A stretch of DNA of 64,000 bases from Leishmania mexicana MHOM/GT/2001/U1103 (GCF_000234665.1 NC_018329.1:293989-357988); one strand, 5' to 3'; positions 32,312-43,185 are shown, counted from the first letter of the stretch. The notes: generated from the sequence alone by a model not told the origin. Translations and numbers: made by a program.

Positions 32312-33256
32312 TACTCCTGTAAAAGAGAAAATAACTAGAAAGAAAACAATGCGGTAGAAGTCATCTCCCTCCCTCCACATCTGACGCCTCCGTCATGATC
32401 ATCGCCGCAAGGCCCTGCATGGGCCCTTGATGCGCTTGGCGTACGCGTCTCTCTCCCTCGCTCCCTCTGTGCGATTCGTCGCAGGTGCCCGAGTGCTAAT
32501 GCGCTGCCTCGCGTGATGAGCGCGTATAATCCACTGCACGGCTATCCGTGATATGCTTGAGTCCGTGCCTGTGCGTCAGTCGTAGCTCGCTCGCCCACGC
32601 ACATTATAAGTGGCACGTGCGCCACCTCCTCATGTGTGTCTCTCATCACCACCGCCACCCACCCTCGCCCTCTGTTGCATCTTCGCTTCGCCTCGCTCCT
32701 CTGCACCTCCGCCGGCAAAACCGAAAAACGGAGGAGAGGGCGGTAAGGCAGCGAAAAAGGAAAAAACTTTTGAGTTGTTCCGGTCGCACACGGGTGTGCA
32801 CCGCGTGTCGAGCCGAAGGAGAAGCACAGGCACACACGTCACCGGGTGCACGCGCATGACATGTAAAGGGGGTACCCGACCCTCCTCCTCCCCCCCCTCC
32901 ACAACGGTCACCGCTGCCTTCGGCAGCTGTCATGCCGAGTAGACGCGCTGCGCCAGGTCGATTCCCTTTCTTTTTTCTTTCATCTTGCTGTTCGTGTGGC
33001 CGCTCGCAGGCGCGTGGAGGATCATCTTTTCCGCACTTGCAGCACCCAAAAAGGTTGTACATGCATACAGAGGCAATAGAAGCACCGCCCCCACTCTCCC
33101 CCCTCTCCCCACATAGAATCGCATACACGTTGACGCCGCGTAGCTAGAAGAAGAAGCCTGTCACCACGAGGAAGCAGCGGCACCGCCCCCTCCCCTGTAA
33201 CCGCTGCGCTCTGCTCCGATTTTCACTTCTTGTTGTTGCCAAAGATTTTGAGGTCC
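32312..33256. other. Intergenic region, 0.9 kb
   Basis: No gene. It contains purine-rich sequence near 32710-32770 and two candidate splice acceptors for the LRR gene, at 33009 and at 33244. Confidence 0.6.
32961..33009 (+). promoter_or_regulatory. Predicted spliced-leader acceptor for the LRR gene
   Basis: A CCCTTTCTTTTTTCTTTC-type tract is followed by CGCTCGCAG (AG at 33008-33009). One ATG (33060) lies in the implied leader. A second tract ending in AAAG at 33244 would leave only 12 leader bases. Confidence 0.4.
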
Positions 33257-36200
33257 ATGAAGTCACAGCCGCACCGCATCTCGCCGCAGAGGATGTCTGC
33301 TTCGCTGAGTCGTGCAGCCGACCCGGCTGCGCGCGCCACATTCTCTGCCCCGTTTCCGCCACGTCAGAGCGTCATTCATGGGCCGCTCACCACCACGACG
33401 GTGGTCACTACCATTGTAGAGGGGGAGGCTGCCGCGGACAAAATTAGCGGCCACCGCCGTCCCGGCAGTGGTAGCAGGGCCACTGTATCTGCATCCATGC
33501 GAAACAGGGGCAGCGGCGCTGCTCCGCGGCAAAGCCCTCCGCGACACCAGCCATCGCCGCAGCACGCACGACGTGCTGCATCTGTCGTGAGTGAGGAAGG
33601 TGAAACGGACATCCGCGAGTTGCGGCAAACCCGCTCCCTCTTCCTCTGCGGCCGGGGCCTCCTCTCTCTGCGGCACATCCAGCACCTACCAGACATGTTG
33701 TCGCTGCGCTTCCTCAGCGTCCACATGAACAGCATCAAGGAACTCGAGAGTGGGTGCCTGCGCACGCTGCGGCACTTGGTGGAACTTGACTTGAGCGCGA
33801 ATGAGCTGCGAGAGATACCACCGAGGTGCTGGGACGGGCTTGGGCATCTCGAGCGCCTGAATCTGTCCAGCAACCAGCTGACCCGCCTCGGTCCCGCCGC
33901 CTTCGGCTCTCTCGCCTCGCTGCAGTGGCTTTCCCTCGGCTTTAACAGCATCATCGATTTATCAGGTCTGCGCTCGGTGCCGGCGTCCGCGCCGCTGGGC
34001 TACGTGGACCTGTGTGCCAACCGTATCGCGACGCTGGACGAGGTCATATGCGCCCTCACGCCTCACAGAACGCATCTGCAGGAACTGCGGCTGGAATCGC
34101 CATCGCCGCGATCTTCCATGACGACAGCGGCGGCAGGCAGCGGCGCTTTTTCCCCGCCCACCACGATGAGCACGTCTCTCAACGACAGTCAGGACGGTGC
34201 AGCCGCCTACTGGCCCATCGAGGAGAACCCATGCTGCCTCGCCACGGGCCCTGACACGCAGGACGCAGACGGGGGTAACGTAGATGTCAGTGGCGGGGCT
34301 GCTGGTGGGCGGGGCAACAGCCGAGTCCACGGCGCCGTCTGCAGTTCGCCTTCTGCTGCAAACTACGTGGAGCGGCTTCTGTCATACTTCCCGCGCCTGC
34401 TCGTGGTGAACGGCGTCTCCTACGGCGTGGACCCGTTGCACGCCCTTCGCCAGCAGCGGCGCTCTCAGGAGCCGGAAGTTCAGGTGGGGACGAGCGCAGT
34501 CGATGCCACGGCTGCTGTGGTAGATGCGTCGCCCTTCGCGTCGCTGTGCAGCGCGGACCAGAGCGCGTGGGGCCGTTCTCTGCTCTGCGCGGGCGGTGCA
34601 GAGAGTTCACCGGCAGGGGTGGAGAGACTTGCCGACGGCACACCCATCAGCGATGTTTTCGCACAACTACTGAAGAGACCACTGCCACGCCTGCGACGGT
34701 CCTCCTCGTCATCGCGATCGCCATCTTCGGCTTCGTCTGGGGGCCCAAAGAAGCGGCGTCACAGTCGCAACCGCCATCGCACTGACAGCAGGCAACGAGC
34801 GAGGAGCTCATCGCGACACCGTAGCCGTTCTTCTTCCTCCTCTTCTTCTCCCCCTCGAGAGTCGTCTCGGCATGGCCATCGTGCAGCTGCTGCACCCGTG
34901 GCGGCGGCGGCCCGAGCGGAGCAGGACGCGGACTGGATGCTAACTTCATTCAAGTCAGCAGCGCCTGCCGCAGCGAACCCACTGCCACCGCAGCAGGACC
35001 CACAAGCAGCACCTCGAAAACCCCGAGAGGTGAGCGAAGATAGCGTCGTCGCGGCTGGCGCTGCAAGCAAGGAGGAGGCGCCACTCCGACATGGTCGGCG
35101 GGCCACCGCCGCGAAGCCGCGCCGTGCTTCTCTCCGCCGTCGCTCGTCGTCAAACGCCTCGTCTCTCGCTACATCGCCACTCTCCGGCGCTGCTTCCTGT
35201 CCGTTCGCAGTGTCACCGTTGGCAGCCCCAGAGCATTATCGCGAGTGCAAGCCCCGGTACGAGGTAGCGACAGCGACGTCGGCCACAGAGGCGTTTTGCA
35301 CACCCTCTGCAACCCCATCAACGGGGCAACTGATGCCGTCTGTCGACAAGAGCTCCGACCTGGCTCTTCCTCTGATGTCCCCTTCCCCCGCTGGTGTCAC
35401 CGATACCAGCGACATCTCGCCGCCTGCCGCGGCAGCGCGTGGGCCTTGTGAGCGCCGCGGCAGCGGCGGCGAAAACTACCGAAAGGACGACAGCGTTGTC
35501 GCCACCACAGGCAGTGGGACTCTCACGTGTGCCACCTCCAAGGATCCGGCGACTCTCGATCCGCCGCCGCCTCTTACGAGTGTCGGCTCAGCCGCGGTGC
35601 TGCGGTGGAAGCCGAAGCAGGTGTCCCGTGGAACCTGCACAGAGCAGGGCGCAGAGGCGCTATCGACGGTGTCGCGTGATGCGGAGCTAACGGCAAAGGT
35701 GGAGCAGTTGCAGGAGCAGCTTGCGCTCCGTACCACAACCATCAGCGATCTGCGTCGACACCTCGACCTCATCCGGACGCAGTACGTCGAGGGGCAGCGT
35801 GAGGCACAGCATCGGCAGCAGCAGCTCCGCAGTCAGGTATCGGCACTGAAGGACGAGCTGGCGCGGCGGGCCGAGGAGGCGACAATATTGCAGCGCAAGC
35901 AGCAGGCGCAACTAAATCGAGCCGTCGGCTCTGTCAAGGCGGAGTGGGTGCGACGGCTCGAGGCGGCAGAGCAACACAGCGCTGAAGCGTATGCAGAGGC
36001 GACGGCAGCGTGGGGGGGGCGTCTAGCACACGCCGAGGAACAAGAGCTGCACATGCAACAGATGGTCGCTGTGAAGTCTGCGCAGCTTGCGACGCTCGAG
36101 CGGCAGACACACGCTATGGAGGCGGAGATACAGGCTATACGAGGCCATTCTCTTATGCAGCAGCGGCACTGGGCTGCGCGGACTGGGCTGCAGCTCACCG

Positions 36201-37654
36201 AGGCGGACAAGCGGCGCACGCTGGAGGGCGCGGCGGCAGCCTCACTTGCGCAGCTGTGTCGCTCCTTCTCCGACGCAGCCGTACAAATTCAGACAGAGCT
36301 GCTGCGCGAGGCTGAACGAGTCCGAGAGCGCGCGGAGGAGGCACTGCGAGAGCAGCAGGCCACGTGGAGGGCACAGGTGACAGCATACGAGGACGCTATG
36401 CGCCATGCTGCGTCCGAAGTGCACAATGCTGTCGCAGGGAGGCACGGCGCAGCTTACTTGTCGCCGCTTCCACCGACATGTACATCCCCTGCCCTGCCCG
36501 AGGATCCGTCGCTGTCCTTAGTCACCGTCCCCTCTCCGACGCTTGCAGGCGTGTCAGCCCCGCACCACGAGCCGCTCGCGCTTAGCGACCAAGGCAACAA
36601 CAATCAGGTCGTCGGTGCACAAGCCGATACCAAAGAAAGGGACAACATGAGAGAGCGGACGCCGCTGGCGGTGGAGAGGACCGCTGCTGCAGATGGCAGT
36701 GCCCTGGTGTCGACCTCTACCACCGAGTCTCTACGTGTGACCCAGGGCGAGGACAGTGGCTGCGCCGCAGGAGCGGAATGCGGGGCTGCTTCCAATGAGC
36801 TGAAGCAGGTGGCTGACGTGGGTGACAGCGGCACTCTGATCGCTTACTGGAGGTGCGCGTGCGCGCGTGTCGAAGCCCAACTGCATCGCGTGGATGCTGC
36901 CCTGCACGTCGCCACTCTCACCCAGCAGTCCATGGCGGCGGAGAACACGCGTCTGCTCAGCCACGTCGAGGCACTGGAGGCGGAGAAGAAGGAGTCGCTG
37001 GCAGCCCTCCACTCCACTTCTGAGGTTGCCGTCCAGGAGCGGGACAACTTGCTGCGCACGCTGCACACGTTACGGGCTGATATGGAGCGGAAGGACGCCG
37101 CGCTGGATGCGCTGGAGGAGGAGGCGCACGCGAAACTGAGCGAGAAGCGCCACCGCATCGCCGAGCTTGAGGAAGCTGTGGAGGCGCTCACAACGCAACA
37201 GACGCGCGCGACAGAGGTGAACGTGTCCACGCGCGGACAGCTGGAGGCAGCGCAGGCGACGGTGGCACGCCTGCAGCAGGAACTGGCCGACGCGAGGGAG
37301 CGGTGCAAGGCGGTGACACAGCAGCAGGTGGAGCAGGTGCCAGACTTAGAGCGAAAGCAGCGTGAGCTTTCCGAGCTACTTGCCACCAGCAACGCCGAGG
37401 CCCACCAACATCAGCTGGAGAAGAAGGCGCTGGTGCACGCTCTTACTATGGCGCGAGAGCAGCTGGTGCGGCTGTACGAGTCGCACCAGCTCCTCTCCAG
37501 TGCGTACGCGAGCGCGAAGGATCAGATCACACAGCTACAGGCGAAGCTCGATACAGCGCAGCGGCAGGTGCACGAAATCCAAGAGGCGACCCGCGCAAAG
37601 CAAAAGGCCACCTTCGAGGTGCTTTCGCACTGGATGACGAACAACGCGCTCTAG
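33257..37654 (+). CDS. Leucine-rich repeat protein with RS-rich and coiled-coil regions
   Basis: 1465 residues. Leucine-rich repeats occupy about residues 119-285; units such as LVELDLSANELREIPP and LERLNLSSNQLTRLGP fit the LxxLxLxxNxL consensus, giving five or six repeats. An Arg-Ser-rich segment lies at about 478-542 (HRSRSSSSSSSPPRESSR). Two long coiled coils follow, about 805-1070 and 1190-1455, separated by a Ser/Thr/Pro-rich linker. LRR followed by coiled coil resembles centrosome, basal-body or flagellar scaffold proteins such as LRRCC1 or CEP97, but orthology is not shown. The frame begins at a TTG (33230); the first ATG is 33257, with another in frame at 33293. No membrane segment or signal peptide is seen. 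Confidence 0.85.
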   Translation: MKSQPHRISPQRMSASLSRAADPAARATFSAPFPPRQSVIHGPLTTTTVVTTIVEGEAAADKISGHRRPGSGSRATVSASMRNRGSGAAPRQSPPRHQPSPQHARRAASVVSEEGETDIRELRQTRSLFLCGRGLLSLRHIQHLPDMLSLRFLSVHMNSIKELESGCLRTLRHLVELDLSANELREIPPRCWDGLGHLERLNLSSNQLTRLGPAAFGSLASLQWLSLGFNSIIDLSGLRSVPASAPLGYVDLCANRIATLDEVICALTPHRTHLQELRLESPSPRSSMTTAAAGSGAFSPPTTMSTSLNDSQDGAAAYWPIEENPCCLATGPDTQDADGGNVDVSGGAAGGRGNSRVHGAVCSSPSAANYVERLLSYFPRLLVVNGVSYGVDPLHALRQQRRSQEPEVQVGTSAVDATAAVVDASPFASLCSADQSAWGRSLLCAGGAESSPAGVERLADGTPISDVFAQLLKRPLPRLRRSSSSSRSPSSASSGGPKKRRHSRNRHRTDSRQRARSSSRHRSRSSSSSSSPPRESSRHGHRAAAAPVAAAARAEQDADWMLTSFKSAAPAAANPLPPQQDPQAAPRKPREVSEDSVVAAGAASKEEAPLRHGRRATAAKPRRASLRRRSSSNASSLATSPLSGAASCPFAVSPLAAPEHYRECKPRYEVATATSATEAFCTPSATPSTGQLMPSVDKSSDLALPLMSPSPAGVTDTSDISPPAAAARGPCERRGSGGENYRKDDSVVATTGSGTLTCATSKDPATLDPPPPLTSVGSAAVLRWKPKQVSRGTCTEQGAEALSTVSRDAELTAKVEQLQEQLALRTTTISDLRRHLDLIRTQYVEGQREAQHRQQQLRSQVSALKDELARRAEEATILQRKQQAQLNRAVGSVKAEWVRRLEAAEQHSAEAYAEATAAWGGRLAHAEEQELHMQQMVAVKSAQLATLERQTHAMEAEIQAIRGHSLMQQRHWAARTGLQLTEADKRRTLEGAAAASLAQLCRSFSDAAVQIQTELLREAERVRERAEEALREQQATWRAQVTAYEDAMRHAASEVHNAVAGRHGAAYLSPLPPTCTSPALPEDPSLSLVTVPSPTLAGVSAPHHEPLALSDQGNNNQVVGAQADTKERDNMRERTPLAVERTAAADGSALVSTSTTESLRVTQGEDSGCAAGAECGAASNELKQVADVGDSGTLIAYWRCACARVEAQLHRVDAALHVATLTQQSMAAENTRLLSHVEALEAEKKESLAALHSTSEVAVQERDNLLRTLHTLRADMERKDAALDALEEEAHAKLSEKRHRIAELEEAVEALTTQQTRATEVNVSTRGQLEAAQATVARLQQELADARERCKAVTQQQVEQVPDLERKQRELSELLATSNAEAHQHQLEKKALVHALTMAREQLVRLYESHQLLSSAYASAKDQITQLQAKLDTAQRQVHEIQEATRAKQKATFEVLSHWMTNNAL

Positions 37655-38392
37655 CCGCACGATATGATCGAGTGGGGAAGGGAGGAGGATGAAGGTGTGT
37701 GTGCGTGTGTGTGTGCTGAATGAGTGCACAGCCTCCTATCCTTCTTCCCACACCCCCTTCTGTATTTTTTTTCTCTGGCGCTGGCTGGAGCCCGCTTGTG
37801 CGCCCTGCGCGGAAACGCCCACGCAAGACGCGAGACTGCACTGGAATATGCAGATGAACAGATCAAAATGCGGACAGGTGAGGGGGAAAGCCGAATTCGC
37901 CGCCGATGGGGCATGTGCCTACCCTTTTGAGGGGCGCCCAACGACTTCCTCAAGCAAGTCGCCAGCCACACACACATACACACATGCATGCATGTATATA
38001 CAGCGTGGACTTGATATTCAGGGCGCATCCTCCCCACCCCACCCCTCTCCCGCGCCGTCTTATCACTCGCCTCCGCTTTGACTTGACTTTCTCTCCCCGT
38101 TGCTATGTGGTCCTTCCCTCCTCGTCGCTTCATCTACCGCTGCAGGTGTTCAGCAGATTCCGTCAAGTGTGCAAGGCCTGTCGAGGCGCGCACACACATC
38201 GTCTCCCCCACCCACCCACCCCACACGCACACCCTTCTCCCTACAAAGAGCACCAAAGGCTTCGGCCCCGTGTTGATACGGTAGCCGAAGCAGGAAGCGA
38301 AGTAACGGACGCACAAGGCACTCGAGCCGCTTGTACGCGTGCGCCTCTTCACGTGCTTTGCCTCTGCCGCCCCCCGCTGCGGCGCATCCGAC
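37655..38392. other. Intergenic region, 0.7 kb
   Basis: No gene. A GT run near 37697-37712, a CA-rich stretch near 37968-37992 and the acceptor at 38070-38145 are the only structure seen. Confidence 0.6.
38070..38145 (+). promoter_or_regulatory. Predicted spliced-leader acceptor for the uL23m gene
   Basis: An extended T/C tract ends in CCGCTGCAG (AG at 38144-38145). The 247-base leader to 38393 has no ATG, which supports the chosen start. Confidence 0.5.
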
Positions 38393-39148
38393 ATGAAGCG
38401 TCTCAGCAGCCACCACGCCATTGTCTGCGGCGCCGCGAGCGCCGCCGCTAGCACGCGATCTTGCGACGTTGTAGGCGGCGGCAGCTCCTGCACGGCGACC
38501 TCGTCGCTCTTCGCGGCGAAGCGAGGCCGATTTTACCGCCCGCTGGTGAACCAGGGTATCAACCTGTGGCGCTCCCGCATGGGTCGTCACCACAAAGGGT
38601 GGACGACCTGGGAGTACAACCGCGACGTCGTACCCGACCCACGGCCGTTCCCGGAGCCGGCGGTGAACAACTACTTCGGTCGCTCGCGCATCTGGAACCC
38701 GATTGCAGGCAAGATCGGCCTTGTCAACCGAAAGGCAGAGGAGTGGGGGTGGCCACATCAACGGCCACCGCCGACGGGCCTGCGGCGGTCGCCTGAGTAC
38801 TTCCCCTTCTTCTTCAGCCGGTACTTCCCGGACGTCGAAGTGCGGCTGGTGCTGGACAGCGTCCTGAACAACGAGACGACGCGACCTATCTTTCACATCC
38901 CACAGGACATGTCGAAGCAGGAGCTGGTGAACTACCTCAAGAACATCTATAACATCGACAACGTCGTCCGCATCAGCGTGCGCAATATGCGCGGGCGACG
39001 CTTCAAGAACGAGGTGGGCGAGATCAAGAGCTTGCCGGACTACAAGGTCGCGGTTGTCGAGCTCGACTCGCCGGTGTCCATTGTGTTCAAGCAGATCAAG
39101 GGTACCGAGGATACCCCTGACAACAAGCCGGTAGCGCAAATCGCGTAA
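38393..39148 (+). CDS. Mitochondrial large-subunit ribosomal protein uL23m
   Basis: 251 residues, longer than bacterial L23 (about 100), as is usual for trypanosomatid mitoribosomal proteins. The N-terminus is rich in Ser, Ala and Arg with few acidic residues, consistent with a mitochondrial import signal. The L23-like ferredoxin fold lies at about 145-236: VRLVLDSVL, then FHIPQDMSKQELVNYLKNIY (167-186), a VVRISVRNMRGRR strand, and YKVAVVELDSPVSI (217-230), matching the L23 pattern in which the helix is followed by the rRNA-binding hairpin. The N-terminal extension includes GINLWRSRMGRHHKGWTTWE, probably specific to these organisms. The start is the first ATG after the predicted acceptor. Confidence 0.85.
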   Translation: MKRLSSHHAIVCGAASAAASTRSCDVVGGGSSCTATSSLFAAKRGRFYRPLVNQGINLWRSRMGRHHKGWTTWEYNRDVVPDPRPFPEPAVNNYFGRSRIWNPIAGKIGLVNRKAEEWGWPHQRPPPTGLRRSPEYFPFFFSRYFPDVEVRLVLDSVLNNETTRPIFHIPQDMSKQELVNYLKNIYNIDNVVRISVRNMRGRRFKNEVGEIKSLPDYKVAVVELDSPVSIVFKQIKGTEDTPDNKPVAQIA

Positions 39149-39881
39149 GGCGTCACTGCGCTTCGGAAGGTGGTGTCGCGCCCATCTGTTTCTCTGCTGT
39201 CGTCGGGGCGTGGCAGCGGGCGAATGCAGGTACTCTTGTACGGGAAGAAGCACTCGGAATCGGCGGCGGCCGAGCTCTGTGTTTTTCGTGGCGTCTCCCT
39301 CCCCCTCTCTCTGTGTAGGGGGAGGGGAGGTGTGAATGTCATTGTGCTGGATCACAAACTTCTACGTTTACACTAACCAGACACAAAGCGAAGCAGCTCA
39401 AGCACCAGCGCTGCCGTGTGCGCTCACAGGGCAGGACAGAAGACATTAGCGCGTGTCTTCCTGGATCTGTGTCTCTGCGCGCACGTGTCATTCTTCCCTC
39501 CAGCGACAGGCAGCGAGACACAGACAGGAGAGGGCAAGGGTTTGTGAGGGTGTGCGACTGTATGGAGCAAGAGAGGTGCTGCTGGGAGTGGTGGCGGCAA
39601 TGATGACCGCCACCAACGTTTCTTCGCCACCATGACTATAGTCCTTTCTCTTGCCATGCGCCCTTCTCCCTCCCTCTGTCGGCGTCCTGCTCGCTGCGTG
39701 TGCGGCTGTGGTGCATGCCCACGCCGGCCGGGTCGCTACATTAAAGGGTGGAAGCGATATTGGCCCATGTGTTACCTCCAGCACCCCCACTTCTCCCATA
39801 TCCTCCCTTCTACGCCACTCTTCTAGGGCACATACACAACAGACCCTTTCTTTGAGCGTGTGTGTGTGTGTGCTGATCACC
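39149..39881. other. Intergenic region, 0.7 kb
   Basis: No gene. It includes the splice acceptor tract at 39791-39826 and a GT run just before the next start. Confidence 0.6.
39791..39826 (+). promoter_or_regulatory. Predicted spliced-leader acceptor for the membrane-protein gene
   Basis: A pyrimidine tract ends in CTCTTCTAG (AG at 39825-39826), leaving a 55-base leader with no ATG before 39882. Confidence 0.5.
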
Positions 39882-40904
39882 ATGGCCGGCTCCAAGGCGC
39901 TCTGTCGGGGGTGCCTCACGGTTTACTCGGCTCTCATGCTGGTTCTCACTGCCGTCTACCTGTGGTCGAAATGGGGGGTGCATCGCAGCTTCGTCGCGGT
40001 CCTAGAGGAGACGACGAGGCACAGGGACACCAGCGCTGACGTCAACGGCGTCGCCCTCGCCGAGTCGGGCGGAGCCGAGTACGTAGGTGTCGCGCTTTTC
40101 CACGCTTTGCACCTCATCTGCCTTACGCTGTTTCTCTTCGGCTACAAGTCCGGCGGGAAAATGTCGCTTGGCTGCGCGTTGCTTCTGGCGTGCGCTGCCA
40201 TGTACATACTTGTCTACGGGTGTATGACTCTACAAGGACAGCAGGAGCAGCAAGGCTCCTCCGCCCCGCCTAAGGCCGCCGCGGCACACCCGCGCAGGCA
40301 GGAGGAGTCCCAAGCGTATCAGGTTGAGGCGGACTACACTCATAGCGCCATCGCTGTCGCTGGTGCAGCAGCGCCCCCGCGTAACGGGGAACAGCGTGAG
40401 CTGAGTCGGGCTGCTGCCGAGCAGGTCAGTTGCGCGCCAGGGACTTGCGGCATTGCCTCGGCGCACGCTGGTGAGCCTCTCTCGTATGTAGAACTAGGGT
40501 GGATATTGCTGGAGGCCTTGGTCGACGTGCTGGCCATCATCGCCGTCGGCCCCGAGAGTCCCACAGGAGACGGCGGCGTCCGTCTCCACCCCGATGGCAC
40601 GCCCATCTCCTCCGAGACGCCGTTCGCTGGGGTGCGTCGACTCAGCCTATTGATGTTGAACTTCACCGGCTTTGCTTTGTCGCTGTGGGGTGTCATGCTA
40701 TTCGATGTCAGCCCTAACTCGGCACCAGCGCCGGCGCTGTCAACGTCAGCCGCCGCCAGTGGTGGTGGTAGGAGCCGTGGTGGCCGCGGCAACGGTGCTC
40801 AGGCCGCCAGCGGAAGGGCCAGCGCTTCAGCAACCTTGGCAAACCCGGCAGCAGGCGCGGGGCAACTGTCCACATCTCCTGTAGAGGCGAAGAAGTATCA
40901 GTAG
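39882..40904 (+). CDS. Multipass membrane protein, function unknown
   Basis: 340 residues with about five predicted membrane helices: 11-29 (CLTVYSALMLVLTAVYLW), 67-88, 94-116, 203-223 (VELGWILLEALVDVLAIIAV) and 255-275. A hydrophilic Ala/Gln-rich loop lies at about 118-200 and an Ala/Gly/Ser-rich tail from about 277. The first helix starts close to the N-terminus and may act as a signal anchor. I do not recognise the family; no transporter or enzyme motif is visible. The frame runs upstream to a TTG at 39651, but the ATG at 39882 sits in a good ACCATGG context and is the first ATG after the predicted acceptor. Confidence 0.75.
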   Translation: MAGSKALCRGCLTVYSALMLVLTAVYLWSKWGVHRSFVAVLEETTRHRDTSADVNGVALAESGGAEYVGVALFHALHLICLTLFLFGYKSGGKMSLGCALLLACAAMYILVYGCMTLQGQQEQQGSSAPPKAAAAHPRRQEESQAYQVEADYTHSAIAVAGAAAPPRNGEQRELSRAAAEQVSCAPGTCGIASAHAGEPLSYVELGWILLEALVDVLAIIAVGPESPTGDGGVRLHPDGTPISSETPFAGVRRLSLLMLNFTGFALSLWGVMLFDVSPNSAPAPALSTSAAASGGGRSRGGRGNGAQAASGRASASATLANPAAGAGQLSTSPVEAKKYQ

Positions 40905-41555
40905 GAGCGTCGTCGTCTTTTTGGTGTCACCGTGTGCCTCCTGTCGCTGCCACCATTCCTGCTGTTGCCGGCAGACGGGCGTGTCTGCGCCGGGCTGTTG
41001 ACTTGAGTACTGCATGCTGTACGCAATGTACCCATATATATATATAAAGAGCATGTGCATGATGTACGGGAGTGCGCGTTGTATAAAGGCGTGTGGGTAG
41101 ACATGGATGCCGCGCCCTCCAATCGAGTTGCCGCAACGTGCCTTGCCGCCTTTGGTGTGTGTCTAACCGGATATCGGCACTGAAGTGCCTGTGAACGCCA
41201 CGAGGCGGTGTGGCACCGTCAGAGACCCCGTCCGCGGACATTCTCTGCGACCCGACATTCAACACCGTCACGCACACAAGACGTATTTGCGTGTAAAGGC
41301 TGCACCCTCCATGCACACGCGCTTGCTCGCCTCGAGCCCCGCCTCCTCACCTCCCTCGGCCACCCACCCTGTTTGTGTCCATCATTTTCTTTGATTTTTT
41401 GCCTTGCCGCGATACGCATGCACCCACGCACACACAAACACACACATACACACATGCGTGCGTGCAGGATTCCTTGGCGCCTTCTCAGTCTCCCTCCTCC
41501 CATCATCTTCACTCGTTCAAACAGAAACACTAACCCCTGTCTCCCTTCAAGCATA
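40905..41555. other. Intergenic region, 0.65 kb
   Basis: No gene. A short AT dinucleotide run lies at about 41034-41046, and the cyclophilin splice acceptor is at 41381-41467. Confidence 0.6.
41381..41467 (+). promoter_or_regulatory. Predicted spliced-leader acceptor for cyclophilin A
   Basis: A T-rich tract (41384-41405) is followed, after a CA-rich spacer, by the first AG at 41466-41467. The 88-base leader has no ATG. Confidence 0.45.
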
Positions 41556-42089
41556 ATGCCTTACAAGCCGTACTACCCCGTCGTTGAGTCCAACCCCAAG
41601 GTTTGGATGGATATCGAGATCGGTGGCAAGTCCGCCGGCCGCGTGACGATGGAGCTCTTCGCCGACGCCGTCCCCCAGACGGCCGAGAACTTCCGCGTGC
41701 TGTGCACGGGCGAGAAGGGCTTTGGCTACTCCAACAGCCCGTTCCACCGTGTGATCCCGGATTTCATGTGCCAGGGTGGCGACTTCACTGCCGGCAACGG
41801 CACCGGTGGCAAGTCCATCTACGGTAGCAAGTTTGCCGATGAGTCCTTCGTCGGCAAGGCCGGCAAGCACTTCGGCCCGGGCACGCTGTCGATGGCCAAT
41901 GCCGGCCCCAACACGAACGGCTCTCAGTTCTTCCTGTGCACAGCGCCCACGAGCTGGCTGGACGGCAAGCACGTCGTCTTCGGTCAGGTGCTGGAGGGCT
42001 ACGATGTTGTCAAGGCTATGGAGGCCGTCGGCAGCCGCAGCGGCGTCACCTCGAAGCCCGTGCGCGTGTCTGCCTGCGGGCAGCTCTAA
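41556..42089 (+). CDS. CYPA: Cyclophilin A, peptidyl-prolyl cis-trans isomerase
   Basis: 177 residues, a single-domain cytosolic cyclophilin that isomerises Xaa-Pro bonds and binds cyclosporin A. The active-site set is complete: Arg65 in FHRVIPDFM, Phe70, Met71, Gln73, the AN pair in [15 protein letters not shown] (112-126), Trp134 (cyclosporin-binding) in [13 protein letters not shown], and His139. The N-terminus has a roughly 14-residue extension ([14 protein letters not shown]) relative to human CypA. No signal peptide is seen. Codon choice is strongly biased to GC-ending codons, as expected for an abundant protein. The frame extends upstream to 41208 only through leader sequence before the predicted splice site. 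The family and activity are certain; L. donovani CypA has also been reported to disaggregate adenosine kinase. Confidence 0.98.
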   Translation: MPYKPYYPVVESNPKVWMDIEIGGKSAGRVTMELFADAVPQTAENFRVLCTGEKGFGYSNSPFHRVIPDFMCQGGDFTAGNGTGGKSIYGSKFADESFVGKAGKHFGPGTLSMANAGPNTNGSQFFLCTAPTSWLDGKHVVFGQVLEGYDVVKAMEAVGSRSGVTSKPVRVSACGQL

Positions 42090-42842
42090 CGGAGGACGGT
42101 GACGTAAGCTGAGGAGAGGCGAAACTGAGAGGGAGGAAGGGGCGGGGGTGAGGGACAGCGGGGCCCAGTTCATGAAGGCGAAGAAGACTAGGGAGTGGGG
42201 GAGAAGACGATGAGTTCCCATTTGTCCGGGTGTACAAGGGGAGTGGTCAGAGGGCATCAATACGTGTCGCTGAGTGTGTCCGTGGATGCCCGAACGTTCC
42301 GGTAACAAGCACAAGCACACACGCGCGCACACCCCCACTAACCTCCCGCCTGCCCAACCTTTCCGCCTCCGTTCCCACCCATCCACCCACCCTGACACCA
42401 CGGCCACATCACCCTTCTCCCTGTCTCCCTCTGCGCTGGATCAAGGTCGTACGTGTCACGATTTTGTCTGTCTCGTGTGTGTGGAGTAGGAGGGGGGGGA
42501 GGGAGTCGATTTCGTCATGCCTCCCTCTCCCCCTCTCACGCCCTGCCCTCTCCCCTCTATAGTCTCCACAGCCTCTTTTCCTTGTATTTCTCTTGATGAT
42601 TTCTTCTCTCCCCCCTCCCTTTCGCTGTTGATGTCCTGTCTTGCTTGCTTTCTTCTCCCCTCCCCTCCCCCACCTCTCCTCCCACCCACCCACTGACTAC
42701 GCGTGTCTGTGTGTCTGTTTCTGCGGGACCCATCGGTCTCGCGCTCGGTCCGCAGCGAGCAGCACTCCTCACGTGCCCTACAGGAGAGAAGGGCGGGAAG
42801 CGAGGACAGGAAAGGGAGACATTCCTTTATCCTTTGTTCGTT

Positions 42843-42869
42843 GGTGGTGGTGGTCGTCGTCGTCGTCGT
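42843..42869. repeat. (GGT)4(CGT)5 trinucleotide repeat
   Basis: Compound trinucleotide run in the cyclophilin A downstream region. Confidence 0.9.
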
Positions 42870-43163
42870 CCTCGTCGCCGTATGTTGTGTGAAAGGGGGC
42901 AACCCCAGCGTGGAGGTTGCGTGTCTGCACGCCTTTCCGTGCCTCTCTGCATGAATGGGCTCGGTCACCTTCTCGTTCCACGTCTGTGCTTTCGGTACAT
43001 AATCGGTCACACGCGCACTCACGAACCGATCTACTGGGGGTACCTGCGCCTCTCTCGGCCAACATCACTGTGTGTCTCTACACACGCTTTTGGTGACTGG
43101 GAGGCGGCCTGGGTGCGAAACGGGTGTGTCGAGGCGCGTGAAGAAAAAAAAGAAAGCAAGGAA

Positions 43164-43185
43164 GGGGGAGGGGGGAAAGGGCGGG
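43164..43185 (+). other. G-quadruplex motif
   Basis: G5, G6, G3 and G3 runs with one- to three-base loops on the sense strand, directly after an A-rich stretch. Confidence 0.5.
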
